From Bacillota bacterium (GTDB lineage: Bacteria; Bacillota; Clostridia; Christensenellales; Aristaeellaceae), in contig JAEWVC010000019.1 of assembly GCA_023459275.1 (NCBI GenBank), positions 62,001-126,000 on the forward strand: a DNA stretch of 64,000 nucleotides. The letters are read 5' to 3'. Under the pieces are notes generated by a model, which was not told the origin of the DNA, searched no databases, and saw only the letters and a list, made by a program, of their open reading frames with translations. The position numbers and the translations under genes are program-made. Below are positions 54,460 to 62,499 of the stretch, piece after piece (within the stretch, counting starts at the first letter, position 1; every line of letters begins with the position of its first letter).

Positions 54460-54993
54460 TTGCAGGACGACAACGCCCTCATGCGGCGCGTGAAGGACGG
54501 CGACAAGCAGGCGTTCGAGGCGCTTGTCCTGCGCCACCGGGAATCGGCCCTCAAGTTGGCCGCGCGGTATGTGTCCGATCCCTACCTGGCCGAGGACGTG
54601 GTGCAGGAATGCTTTGCGGACCTGTACCTGCACGCGGGCGCCTACAGAACGGATTTTTCCTTCACCACGTTTTTAAGCGCGCTGGTCCGTCACAAAAGCG
54701 CCGATCTCATGCGAAAACGCAGGCACAGCCCGCTTCCCCTCACGGATGCGCCGGAGGGAGCGTCGGAGGAAACGCCGGAAAGCCTGTGCGTACGCCGGGG
54801 TATCTACACGGGGCTGTACAGGGCGATCGACGGTTTGAGCGCGCGGCAGCGGAAGATGCTGGTGCTCTTTGCCGTTCACGGCCAGGACTACCGCCAAATC
54901 GCCGCCGGTCTGAATATCACCGTCCCGCAGGTGAAGGCCGGGCTCCACCGCATCCGCAAAAAGCTGAAAAAAGCAAGGGAGGACTGGACATGA
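54460..54993 (+). CDS. ECF-subfamily RNA polymerase sigma factor
   Basis: 177 residues. Region 2 (FEALVLRHRESALKLAARYV, AEDVVQECFADLYLHA, FTTFLSALVRHKSADLM) and region 4 (LSARQRKMLVLFAVHGQDYR, QVKAGLHRIRKKLKK) with a short linker. There is no region 3, which defines the ECF group. TTG start at 54460 after GAAGGAGG. It overlaps the following small membrane-protein gene (ATGA), the usual layout of sigma/anti-sigma pairs. Placed inside the signal peptidase cluster, it may control envelope or export functions. Confidence 0.9.
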   Translation: MQDDNALMRRVKDGDKQAFEALVLRHRESALKLAARYVSDPYLAEDVVQECFADLYLHAGAYRTDFSFTTFLSALVRHKSADLMRKRRHSPLPLTDAPEGASEETPESLCVRRGIYTGLYRAIDGLSARQRKMLVLFAVHGQDYRQIAAGLNITVPQVKAGLHRIRKKLKKAREDWT

Positions 54994-55208
54994 GCAACCA
55001 AAAAGACCCCTTGGCCGGCCTGTGGGCCGCCGTTGAGGAGAAGTCATGCCTGCTTAACGCCGCCGGGCTTTTGCTTGTTGCCCCCGAGACGCGGGAGCAC
55101 AGCTTTCTCCGCCCCGTCATCGCCGCCGCCTGCGCGCTGGCTCTGTGGCTGATGCCCCTGGTTTCCGCCGGCGAAGGCATGCCCGCGCTTGGCAGGCTGG
55201 TATGGTAA
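54990..55208 (+). CDS. Small single-pass protein, candidate anti-sigma factor
   Basis: 72 residues from ATG 54990, overlapping the sigma stop codon by four bases. A soluble start (DPLAGLWAAVEEKSCLLN) is followed by one membrane segment at about 42-60 (LRPVIAAACALALWLMPLV) and a short outside tail. It lies in the same frame as a much longer spurious ORF, so it is easy to miss. It has no zinc HxxxCxxC motif; the anti-sigma role is inferred only from position and topology. Confidence 0.6.
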   Translation: MSNQKDPLAGLWAAVEEKSCLLNAAGLLLVAPETREHSFLRPVIAAACALALWLMPLVSAGEGMPALGRLVW

Positions 55209-55243
55209 TCCAAAATTGATTCTTTGATGAGGAGGCCCTTTCC

Positions 55244-55834
55244 ATGACCGAACTTCCCCCCATCCAAACGGCGCCCGGGAAAAAGGCGGCCAAACCCAAA
55301 AATACGCGCAAGGAAATCTTAAGCTGGATCCTTACCCTGGTAGCCGCGGTGGCTATCGCCCTTGTGGTGCGCACCTTTTTGTTCGAGCCCATCCGCGTGG
55401 ATGGGGAAAGCATGACGGATACGCTCCAAAACGGGGAACTCATGCTGGTCACCAAGCCGGAATATATCTTTGGATCGCCCCAGAGGCAGGATGTGATCAT
55501 CTGCCGGTATCCTAACCGCAAGGAATATTTCGTAAAAAGGCTCATCGGGCTGCCCGGGGACACGGTGGAAATCAAGTATGACAGCAAGGCCGGGATCAAC
55601 AGGGTATATGTGAACGGCGAAGCGCTTGACGAGTCTTATCTGACGCCCTCCAGGGACAACAACCCCGATACCTACGGCCCGGTGACCCTTGAGGAGGACC
55701 AATACTTTGTATTGGGGGACAACCGGGACAACAGCAACGACAGCCGGTATGTGGGCGAGCTTCACCGAAGCCAGATCGTGGGCCATGTCCGGTTCGTGTT
55801 CTACCCCTTTGCCGGTGCCCGGACGGTGGAATGA
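55244..55834 (+). CDS. lepB: Type I signal peptidase, third of three
   Basis: 196 residues. Membrane segment ILSWILTLVAAVAIALVVR, Ser56 (RVDGESMTD) and Lys98 (YFVKRLIGLPGD), then GDNRDNSNDSRYVGEL. Much closer to the first copy (53034) than to the second in the catalytic core and box E, with shared DNA blocks. GAGGAGG precedes ATG 55244. Its stop is three bases from the end of the convergent M15 peptidase gene. Confidence 0.95.
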   Translation: MTELPPIQTAPGKKAAKPKNTRKEILSWILTLVAAVAIALVVRTFLFEPIRVDGESMTDTLQNGELMLVTKPEYIFGSPQRQDVIICRYPNRKEYFVKRLIGLPGDTVEIKYDSKAGINRVYVNGEALDESYLTPSRDNNPDTYGPVTLEEDQYFVLGDNRDNSNDSRYVGELHRSQIVGHVRFVFYPFAGARTVE

Positions 55835-55837
55835 ACG

Positions 55838-56878
55838 TCACTCCCGGTTTTCGGGAAAGGTGACCGCCGCCACCGCCCAGCCCGTATTGTCCATGGATCC
55901 TTCATAGGCGCAGCCTTCGGGCAGTGAAAAGGATGCGCTACCTTCCCAAGGCTTGGCCAGAACGGCATAGCGGGGGATCCCGTTTTCATAATAGGTAATG
56001 CCGCCCGCTCCCCGCAAAAAAGTCAAGTAATCCTCAAAATTAAGGCCCAGCGCGCGCATTACCGTGCTGTGGGCCACCCCAACATACCGGAAATGATAGG
56101 CCTCGTCCTGATAGGGCGGGGCTGCTTTTTCGCCGTAACGGTGGATGAAGCCGAACCGCCAGGCGCTGTCAAGCAGCAGCCGCCCTTCCGGGGATTCGCT
56201 CAAAAGCGCCTGATCCGGCGCCACATTGAAGCCCCTGGCGATGCGGATGTCCGCCACATAGGGCAGCTGATGCTCGCTTTCACCCGGCGCGGACACCTCC
56301 GCGGCCGCCCGTTCCGCCGCCTCGGCAAGCGGCATGGCCTGGGCGTACTGCCCAAGCCGCTCCATCTGCAATGCCAACTGTTGGGCATTGGAGCGGCTCC
56401 CTTCCCAAACAAGCCAGCAGGTAACGCCTTGCCCGCGGCCCAGATCAAACAGCTCCTTCAGCGCGGCAATCACCTGCGCGTCTGTGACATGCGCCATGGA
56501 ACGGACGGCGATTTTTCCCTCCCCCATGGCGGCAATGCTCAGGGTGTTGGGCGGCGGCGCGTTTTCAGGCATGGGATGATCCTTGTCGATAAGCAGCAAT
56601 TTCCCCGCCCACAGCGTTTCCTCACTGAAAATGGTGTCCTTGAGGGGCCACCCTTCCGGCAGCCCCTTGCGCAGGTCACCAGGCAGCTTCGCTGCGGGCG
56701 TTGCGGCCGCGGGGATAGGCTCCGGCGTGACCTCTGCGGAGGCGTATGTTTCCTCAGTGGGGCCGGGGATCAGGAAAGCTGCCGGCAGCACCCCCAGCAA
56801 AAGGATGGCCGCCGCCAGCAAAATGCTCCTGTATGCCCCCCGCCGCCTTCCGGGCGGTGGAAATCCCGCCATCAGCAT
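55838..56878 (-). CDS. Membrane-anchored M15-type (VanY-like) peptidase
   Basis: 346 residues: membrane segment at 19-38 (ILLAAAILLLGVLPAAFLI), Pro/Ala-rich stalk, and an M15B-like domain in the second half. Zinc ligands can be assigned as His203 (SEHQ), Asp210 (VADI) and His262 (YHFRYVG), with Glu259 as the general base and WRFGFIHRYGE in between. VanY-type enzymes trim D-Ala from peptidoglycan stems. The SEHQ-x3-VAD box lacks the usual glycine (SEHxxGxAxD), so activity needs proof. Start ATG 56878 after AAGGGG. Convergent with lepB. Confidence 0.8.
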   Translation of the reverse strand: MLMAGFPPPGRRRGAYRSILLAAAILLLGVLPAAFLIPGPTEETYASAEVTPEPIPAAATPAAKLPGDLRKGLPEGWPLKDTIFSEETLWAGKLLLIDKDHPMPENAPPPNTLSIAAMGEGKIAVRSMAHVTDAQVIAALKELFDLGRGQGVTCWLVWEGSRSNAQQLALQMERLGQYAQAMPLAEAAERAAAEVSAPGESEHQLPYVADIRIARGFNVAPDQALLSESPEGRLLLDSAWRFGFIHRYGEKAAPPYQDEAYHFRYVGVAHSTVMRALGLNFEDYLTFLRGAGGITYYENGIPRYAVLAKPWEGSASFSLPEGCAYEGSMDNTGWAVAAVTFPENRE

Positions 56879-56980
56879 AACTGCATCCCCTTTTCTTAAC
56901 CGTGATGATCCTATTATTGTCCTTGGAAAGGGGCTTCATGCATGCCTTCTTTTATATTGTAAATGTTTGCCGGTGTTTCC

Positions 56981-57009
56981 TTGCACGGGGTGTTCCGATA
57001 TGGTAAAAT
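56981..57009 (+). promoter_or_regulatory. Promoter of the tandem secreted-protein genes
   Basis: TTGCAC (56981-56986), 17 bases, TAAAAT (57004-57009). Leader of about 55 bases. Confidence 0.6.
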
Positions 57010-57068
57010 GCATGCATATGAAGTCAGGCTGCGGCGGAAAAAAGCCCGGCCGGATGGGAGTTTTGTCA

Positions 57069-58610
57069 ATGCGCCGTCAGGGTTTGTTGTGGCTGTTTCT
57101 CCTTCTGCCGTGCCTTTTTTTTGCCGGCCCGGCATTGGGCGAATCCACCTATTCCTTCGATTCGGAAGGGATCAGGCTGTATATTCCGGAGGACTGGCAG
57201 GCGCTGACCCTTGCGAACCTAAGCGGGCGGGAAACGCAAATTGCCGCCTTGGGCACCACCCAGGAGGCGCTGAAGGCCAGTTTTCTTGCGGATGGCACGC
57301 TGCTGGAAGCCTTCCCGCCGGAGGGCGGACAGGTTTTTGTTAAGTCAAAGCCGCTCCCCGAGGGGACCGGCACCCAGGACGCTTACGCCATGACGGCACA
57401 GCAAAGGGAAGCTTTCCTTCTGGCCGTGGCAAGGGCCGGGGGATTTGCCCATGGTGCCTGGTCCGACGTGCTGCCGGAGTTTGCGGTATTTAGGGGGAGC
57501 GCATCCCTCCAGGCCCTTTCGGTAAACACGGTCACCTATGCCACGGCGCGCTATGGGCAAATGTACCTGGTTTCCATGAATGTCATCGGCCGGGATGTTT
57601 CCGCGGCGGATGAAGCGGCGCTTTTGAAGGCCGCATCCTCCCTTCTGTTCCTGGGCGCACGGCTGACGGCCGCGCCGGAAACGACGCCCATGCCCCGGGC
57701 CGCCCTGGACCCGAATCCCACGCCAACCCCCGTTCCCGCCGAGATCCGGGTGGCCCGGAACGATACCTATCTCGAACTGGATTATGCCCCTTCCACCTCC
57801 AGCGTATCAAAGCTCACGCTTACCGGCACCACCGAGCCCAACACACCGCTTCGGTACTACGTCAACAACAAGGGGTATGAACGGTTCACCGCCGATGGGG
57901 AGGGCCGCTTCACCATCTATGTCCGAACGCTGGCAAAAGGTAAAAATGTGGTGGCCGTCCACGCCATCGGCGAAAACGGCTATGGGGTGGTCAACTTTAC
58001 CGTAGTGCTTGACCAGGCACGCTCCCCCCTGGCCGTCACGGAATTCCCGAAAGGGATCGCCGGTGCAAGCGCCGTGATCACGGGCTCCGTGCTCCCGGGG
58101 TCCACGGTGAAGGTAATGCAAAAATCAAAGACGTACACGGCCCAGGTAGCGGAGGATGGCGGCTTTGCCTGTGAAATTCCCCTGAACAAACTGGGCGAGA
58201 ACGCCTTTACCGTGCGCGCTGAGACGCCGGGCTACCTGCGGAGCGACGAAAGCGTCGTGATATCGCGGGTGCTAAGTGACGCAGACCAGCAGGCCGCCTT
58301 TTTGAAAAAGGTGAAAACCGTAGCCTACGATAAGCTGATGGACAAGCCCACAAAATACGCCGGCTACGCCGTCCGGTTCAAGGGGCGGGTGCTCTCCCTT
58401 TCCGGAAGCCTTGGCCAGCCTCTGGCCGTGGTTGAGACTGAAAGCGGCGTTGTGGCGGTATCCTGCCAGGACCTTGGCGGGCTTGAGATTAACAAGGAAA
58501 TCGACGCACTGTGCGAGCTTACGGGCGTGCTTCGCACCGTCAGCCTGGGCGGAGAAACGCGCTCCGTGCCGGAGGCGGACCTCCGCTGGCTTCTTTCCAA
58601 TGGGCAATGA
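57069..58610 (+). CDS. Secreted multidomain protein, first of a tandem pair
   Basis: 513 residues from ATG 57069, eight bases after GGGAG. Signal peptide to about residue 23 (LWLFLLLPCLFFAGPALG). Three parts can be seen. About 25-200 is a globular domain starting FDSEGIRLYIPEDWQAL. A Pro/Thr linker (AALDPNPTPTPVPAE) leads to two Ig-like/beta-sandwich units at about 225-400 (TLTGTTEPNTPLRYYV, VITGSVLPGSTVKVMQ). The C-terminal unit at about 415-513 (YAGYAVRFKGRVLSLSG, GVVAVSCQDLGGL) looks like a small beta-barrel. No cell-wall anchor. I do not recognise a named family. It shares this architecture with the next gene. Confidence 0.8.
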   Translation: MRRQGLLWLFLLLPCLFFAGPALGESTYSFDSEGIRLYIPEDWQALTLANLSGRETQIAALGTTQEALKASFLADGTLLEAFPPEGGQVFVKSKPLPEGTGTQDAYAMTAQQREAFLLAVARAGGFAHGAWSDVLPEFAVFRGSASLQALSVNTVTYATARYGQMYLVSMNVIGRDVSAADEAALLKAASSLLFLGARLTAAPETTPMPRAALDPNPTPTPVPAEIRVARNDTYLELDYAPSTSSVSKLTLTGTTEPNTPLRYYVNNKGYERFTADGEGRFTIYVRTLAKGKNVVAVHAIGENGYGVVNFTVVLDQARSPLAVTEFPKGIAGASAVITGSVLPGSTVKVMQKSKTYTAQVAEDGGFACEIPLNKLGENAFTVRAETPGYLRSDESVVISRVLSDADQQAAFLKKVKTVAYDKLMDKPTKYAGYAVRFKGRVLSLSGSLGQPLAVVETESGVVAVSCQDLGGLEINKEIDALCELTGVLRTVSLGGETRSVPEADLRWLLSNGQ

Positions 58611-58631
58611 TCCGAAAGGGTGGTGTTTTCC

Positions 58632-60215
58632 ATGCGCAAAACCGTATTCCTCCTGATCTTAGCAGGGCTGTGCCTTGCAGCCCTGCCGGGCCTGTGCCAG
58701 GTGTTGACGTTTGAAAACATATTGGCAACGGTGGAGATCCCGGACTCCTACACCATCCTGACGCCAGACAACATGGAAAACTATGTTTCTTTCCTGCAAA
58801 GCAAGGGAACGGCAGTGGACGTGATGCTGCAAACCTTCGAAGCGGAGGGCATTCTGGTGCAGGCCTACGGCCCGGAGGGCGACACCTGCCTGCAGATCAG
58901 CGCGCTGAACGACCTGGACGCGCAGACTTATTTCGACATTGACCAGCACACTTCCACCGACCGGGCCAGATACCGCCGGGCGCATCTGGACGGCGACGCC
59001 TACAAGGCGCTGGGTGTCTCCTACGACAGTGCCGAGTGGCGCAACACCACAGCCTACGGGCGATTTTTGATGCTCAAATATGTTCAGCGCATTGGCGGCG
59101 CTGTGGACCACCGGGGTTTTGCCAGGCGTACCATCCGCAATGGTTATACCATCACCGTGGATTACCAGGTGTACGGCCGCTCTCTGGCCAGCAAGGACAA
59201 CAACGCGCTGAACAAGGTCATGGATACCTGGCACTTCACCTCCGTGCTGCCCCTGCCGGGCACGGATGCCGAAGGAGGCGCCGGCGCCGGCGCCGTCACC
59301 CCCACCACAGCCAGCACCACCACCGCCACCCTGCGGACCGCCGTCACCGGGATGCCTCCTACCGAGACGAACGCTGCCTCCTTCACGGTGAAGGGCAAAA
59401 CCACACCCGGCGCGGAGGTTATCGGTTCCGTGCTGCGCATGAACACCGCCGAACCCCTGCTGATAGATGATACCGCCGATAGATCGGGAAATTTTTCCCT
59501 CGCCGTCAAGCTGCCCCAGGAGGGCGTATATGTCATGGTGCTCACCGTTACGGTAAACGGCGAGGCTGTGGAAGAAATCAGCCTGCCTGAAATCACCTAC
59601 AACAAAGGGCTGCTGCCCGTGACCTTTGACGAGGCCTTCCCCAGCCAGCTTACCTCCGACAAGCTGGTCATCTCCGGCAAAAGCGTCAGCGGGGCTGTGG
59701 TGCAATGCCTGGTCAACGGCGAAAACACGCAAAAGCGCGTGGGCAGCAACGGCAAATTTTCTTTTTCTATTAGTACCGCCAAGGAAGGCGACTATTCCTT
59801 TGTGCTGGTGTTCACCAAGAAGGGGCTGGATGACCAGCGGTTCAGCTTTACCGCCACCAGGGAATGGAGCGACAGCGAGCTTCGGGAAAAGGTCAAGGCG
59901 GAGGCCATCAAGCCTGCCCACACCGTTTTGACATCCAAGATCAACGGCTATACGGGCCGCGTGATGGGCTATACGGCCTATGTGACCAAAATCGAACAGA
60001 CCGGCGACGGCGGCTGGCAAGTGTACATGGCCTTCCGCAAGGTCAACTCCGTGTACCGGGACCTCATCATCGTCATGGCGGATACGGAGCCTCCCGTGAT
60101 GGTGGACTCCAAAGCGAAGATGTACGGCCGCTGTACCGGCATGTACCTGGTGCAGGATGTGAGCGGCTCCACGGAATATCCGTCCTTTGATCTACTTTTC
60201 TGGGACAATGAATAA
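58632..60215 (+). CDS. Secreted multidomain protein, second of a tandem pair
   Basis: 527 residues from ATG 58632, nine bases after AAAGGGTGG. Signal peptide to about 22 (VFLLILAGLCLAALPGLC). Same layout as the preceding gene. An N-terminal domain (ILATVEIPDSYTILTPDN) leads to a Gly/Ala/Thr linker (AEGGAGAGAVTPTTASTTT) and two beta-sandwich units (FTVKGKTTPGAEVIGSV, LVISGKSVSGAVVQCLV). The C-terminal barrel-like domain (GYTGRVMGYTAYVTKIEQ, YGRCTGMYLVQDV) closes it. Sequence identity between the two is low by eye, so the duplication, if it is one, is old. The 21-base gap implies co-transcription. Confidence 0.8.
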   Translation: MRKTVFLLILAGLCLAALPGLCQVLTFENILATVEIPDSYTILTPDNMENYVSFLQSKGTAVDVMLQTFEAEGILVQAYGPEGDTCLQISALNDLDAQTYFDIDQHTSTDRARYRRAHLDGDAYKALGVSYDSAEWRNTTAYGRFLMLKYVQRIGGAVDHRGFARRTIRNGYTITVDYQVYGRSLASKDNNALNKVMDTWHFTSVLPLPGTDAEGGAGAGAVTPTTASTTTATLRTAVTGMPPTETNAASFTVKGKTTPGAEVIGSVLRMNTAEPLLIDDTADRSGNFSLAVKLPQEGVYVMVLTVTVNGEAVEEISLPEITYNKGLLPVTFDEAFPSQLTSDKLVISGKSVSGAVVQCLVNGENTQKRVGSNGKFSFSISTAKEGDYSFVLVFTKKGLDDQRFSFTATREWSDSELREKVKAEAIKPAHTVLTSKINGYTGRVMGYTAYVTKIEQTGDGGWQVYMAFRKVNSVYRDLIIVMADTEPPVMVDSKAKMYGRCTGMYLVQDVSGSTEYPSFDLLFWDNE

Positions 60216-60338
60216 AGCCTGCTTCCGGGCACCGGCAACCTTCGCATTCGGTTAGCCGGACAGCCGCAATCTATCTCCCTTATGCTGCTTAAAAAACGAA
60301 TCTTGCTTTTATCCGTGCCCGCGCCGGGGGGAAATGCA

Positions 60339-61106
60339 TCATGCACTTTTCTTCCGGCTTTTTTCCGTCCCCATGCCACGCCTGGCGGCCAACTCCCACG
60401 GCAGGTACATCAGCAGCCAAAAACCGGATACCATCAAAACCAGCAGCCCAATGTACCCCGGCCATCCTACCCACTGGTCAAACAGTGCGATAGGCGTATC
60501 CTCGGGGGCAAAGCGCAGGAACATATAATTGCTTTGAAGCAAAAAATTCAGCCCGAAACAGCAAGCCGCCAAGCTTACAAGCGCCGCGAGATTTTGGGGG
60601 AGCATGCGCATCCGGGGCCGGAAACCCTCCCCCGTGATCAAAAACAGCGGCACCAGAACAAGCAGCGCGTGGATGGCAATACTTTGCAAATATTGCAAGT
60701 TCATCAGGGGATAGCCGCTGGGTTCGGGGGTCAGCAGCGCCATGGCTGCGCCGGGCAGCCCGGCGGCGTAAGCAAATTCCTTAAAAAAAGGTCTGTCCGT
60801 ATATACCGCCAGGAAATCCACCAGGATCATCACACCGCACAGGTGCACCGGCAGGTGCCGGGCCAGCTCATAATGGCCGATGGCCAGCAGCCACACTGTC
60901 CGTAGGGCCTCCAGCATCACGATGGCCCACGCCGTGCCGCGCAAAACCTTCCTGCGCGTCCTCCCCCCCAGGCGGCGGTAGGCCAGGACCGCAAGGAGTA
61001 TCAAGGCAATGGTTACGGACAGCCAGGCAAGGTGCGCGGCGGAAAAATTCTTAACCGCCAGGCCCTGAGGGATATCCGCGTCATAAGTGAAGAAATACGC
61101 AAACAA
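60339..61106 (-). CDS. YwaF/TIGR02206-family integral membrane protein
   Basis: 255 residues, seven membrane segments. The family pattern is visible: a start with AAHLAWLSVTIALILLAVL, the central HLPVHLCGVMILVDFLAVY with conserved histidines, AYAAGLPGAAMALLTP, and NLQYLQSIAIHALLVLVPLF. The function is unknown. TTG start at 61106, seven bases after GGAGGG. Confidence 0.85.
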   Translation of the reverse strand: MFAYFFTYDADIPQGLAVKNFSAAHLAWLSVTIALILLAVLAYRRLGGRTRRKVLRGTAWAIVMLEALRTVWLLAIGHYELARHLPVHLCGVMILVDFLAVYTDRPFFKEFAYAAGLPGAAMALLTPEPSGYPLMNLQYLQSIAIHALLVLVPLFLITGEGFRPRMRMLPQNLAALVSLAACCFGLNFLLQSNYMFLRFAPEDTPIALFDQWVGWPGYIGLLVLMVSGFWLLMYLPWELAARRGMGTEKSRKKSA

Positions 61107-61284
61107 GCAAAACCCTCCTCTTCCTGAGCCCTACGCTGCCCACACTTTCGTCCATTGTACAGGACAGCCGCAGGAAGTCAATAGCTGTCAGTCGGCCAAA
61201 GCGACATTTGGCGCATATGCCATTGAATTGGGGAGCCCGCGGTGCTATCATGCGATGGAACAAAGTTGAAAGAGGTGTGTGCAA

Positions 61285-61500
61285 ATGGATCAGGAGCAGA
61301 GGCAGTACGTATGCCCCAAATGCGGAAACAAGCAGTACGAATCCGACCAGTTCCAGGCCACAGGCGGAAATTTCGCAAAGCTGTTCGATGTGCAGAACAA
61401 AAAGTTCATCACTCTTTCTTGCATCCAGTGCGGCTACACAGAGCTGTACAGGGCGCAGACCAGCACGGGGATGAATATTCTGGATTTCCTGTTCAAGTAA
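61285..61500 (+). CDS. Small zinc-ribbon protein
   Basis: 71 residues. Two CxxC knuckles, YVCPKCGNKQYES and LSCIQCGYTELYR, bracket a short beta region, as in the COG3478-type predicted nucleic-acid-binding zinc ribbons. ATG 61285 follows AGAGGTG. Its stop is 13 bases before the 61514-61658 repeat. Confidence 0.85.
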   Translation: MDQEQRQYVCPKCGNKQYESDQFQATGGNFAKLFDVQNKKFITLSCIQCGYTELYRAQTSTGMNILDFLFK

Positions 61501-61513
61501 TACTATTGTAAAA

Positions 61514-61658
61514 TACTATTTCGTCCAACACGGCGAGGAATTTTCGATGCAGGACAAGGAGGCAGAGCGAAGCGTAGCAGCGCTACGCTGAGCGGAAGGT
61601 GACACAGTCCTGCGCGAAAAGAACCGCCGCAACGACGAAATAATATTTGGAAATAGTA
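61514..61658. repeat. 145-bp repeat with inverted ends, copy 2
   Basis: TACTATTTCGTC at the left. The right end, GACGAAATAATATTTGG then AAATAGTA, gives two complementary stretches. Aligns along its full length with 21098-21241. A central AGCGTAG-CAG-CGCTACGCT hairpin is present in this copy. Like copy 1, it follows a stop codon closely. Confidence 0.75.
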
Positions 61659-61662
61659 TAAC

Positions 61663-61735
61663 GCAAAGCGCCGGACACTGTCCTGAAGTCGGGGAACGGC
61701 TTGTTCCCCTTCAGGCCATGCTGCCGGCGCTTTGC
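61663..61735 (-). terminator. Large nested hairpin at the livF 3' end
   Basis: Outer arms GCAAAGCGCCGG (61663-61674) and CCGGCGCTTTGC (61724-61735), middle arms CCTGAA and TTCAGG, inner arms GGGGAAC and GTTCCCC. Three stacked stems on either strand; 48 bases downstream of the livF stop. Confidence 0.6.
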
Positions 61736-61782
61736 GGAGGATTGATCTGTCCGGGCCGGGGCATCATCCCCTGCTGCTTTTC

Positions 61783-62499
61783 TTATCCCAGATAGGCTTC
61801 CTTCACCACATCGTTCTTCAGCAGCTCCCGGCCCGTGCCGGTGAGGGTGATGGACCCGGTCTGCAGCACATAGCCCCGATGGGACACCTTCAGGGCTTTT
61901 TTGGCGTTCTGCTCCACCAGAAGGATGGTGATCCCCGCCTTGTTCAATTGCACGATGGATTCAAAGATCAGCTCCACCAGCATGGGTGCCAGGCCCATAC
62001 TGGGTTCGTCCATCAAAAGCAGGGTGGGTTCGCTCATCAATGCGCGGCCAATGGCCAGCATCTGCTGCTCACCGCCGGATAGCGTGCCGCCCCGTTGGCG
62101 GAAGCGTTCCTTGAGGCGCGGGAAGGTGGCATACACCCGCTCGAAGCTTGCGGCGATCCTTTTCCCGTCCTTCACCCGGAAAGCGCCCATTTGAAGGTTT
62201 TCCTCCACGGTCAGGGCGGGAAAAATCTTCCGGCCCTCAGGCACTTGGGCGATGCCAAGGCCTACCACCTCATGGGCGGGCAGGCGGCTGATGACGCCAC
62301 CCTTATATACAACGCGCCCCGTAACCGGGGTGAGCTGGGAGGAGATGGTGCGCAGCGTGGTGGACTTCCCCGCGCCGTTGGAGCCGATGAGCGTCACGAT
62401 CTCTCCGGTCTTCACCTCGAAGCTGATGTCACGCAAAGCATGGATTTTCCCGTAGAAGGTATTCACACCTTCCAAGGCCAGGATGACCTCATCGCTCAT
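61783..62499 (-). CDS. livF: Branched-chain amino acid ABC transporter, ATP-binding protein LivF
   Basis: 238 residues. Walker A GSNGAGKST, ABC signature LSGGEQQMLAIGRAL, Walker B LLLMDEPSMGLAP, and the LivF-type N-terminus LEGVNTFYGKIHALRDISFE. Energises import of Leu/Ile/Val (or related amides/urea in some branches) with LivG, LivH, LivM and a binding protein. Overlaps livG by four bases. It is the last gene of its operon. Confidence 0.95.
   Translation of the reverse strand: MSDEVILALEGVNTFYGKIHALRDISFEVKTGEIVTLIGSNGAGKSTTLRTISSQLTPVTGRVVYKGGVISRLPAHEVVGLGIAQVPEGRKIFPALTVEENLQMGAFRVKDGKRIAASFERVYATFPRLKERFRQRGGTLSGGEQQMLAIGRALMSEPTLLLMDEPSMGLAPMLVELIFESIVQLNKAGITILLVEQNAKKALKVSHRGYVLQTGSITLTGTGRELLKNDVVKEAYLG

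Noticed and set aside
53034..55834. Assembly duplication as the cause of three lepB genes
   Set aside because: The copies differ throughout and are separated by distinct genes; they are true paralogues.
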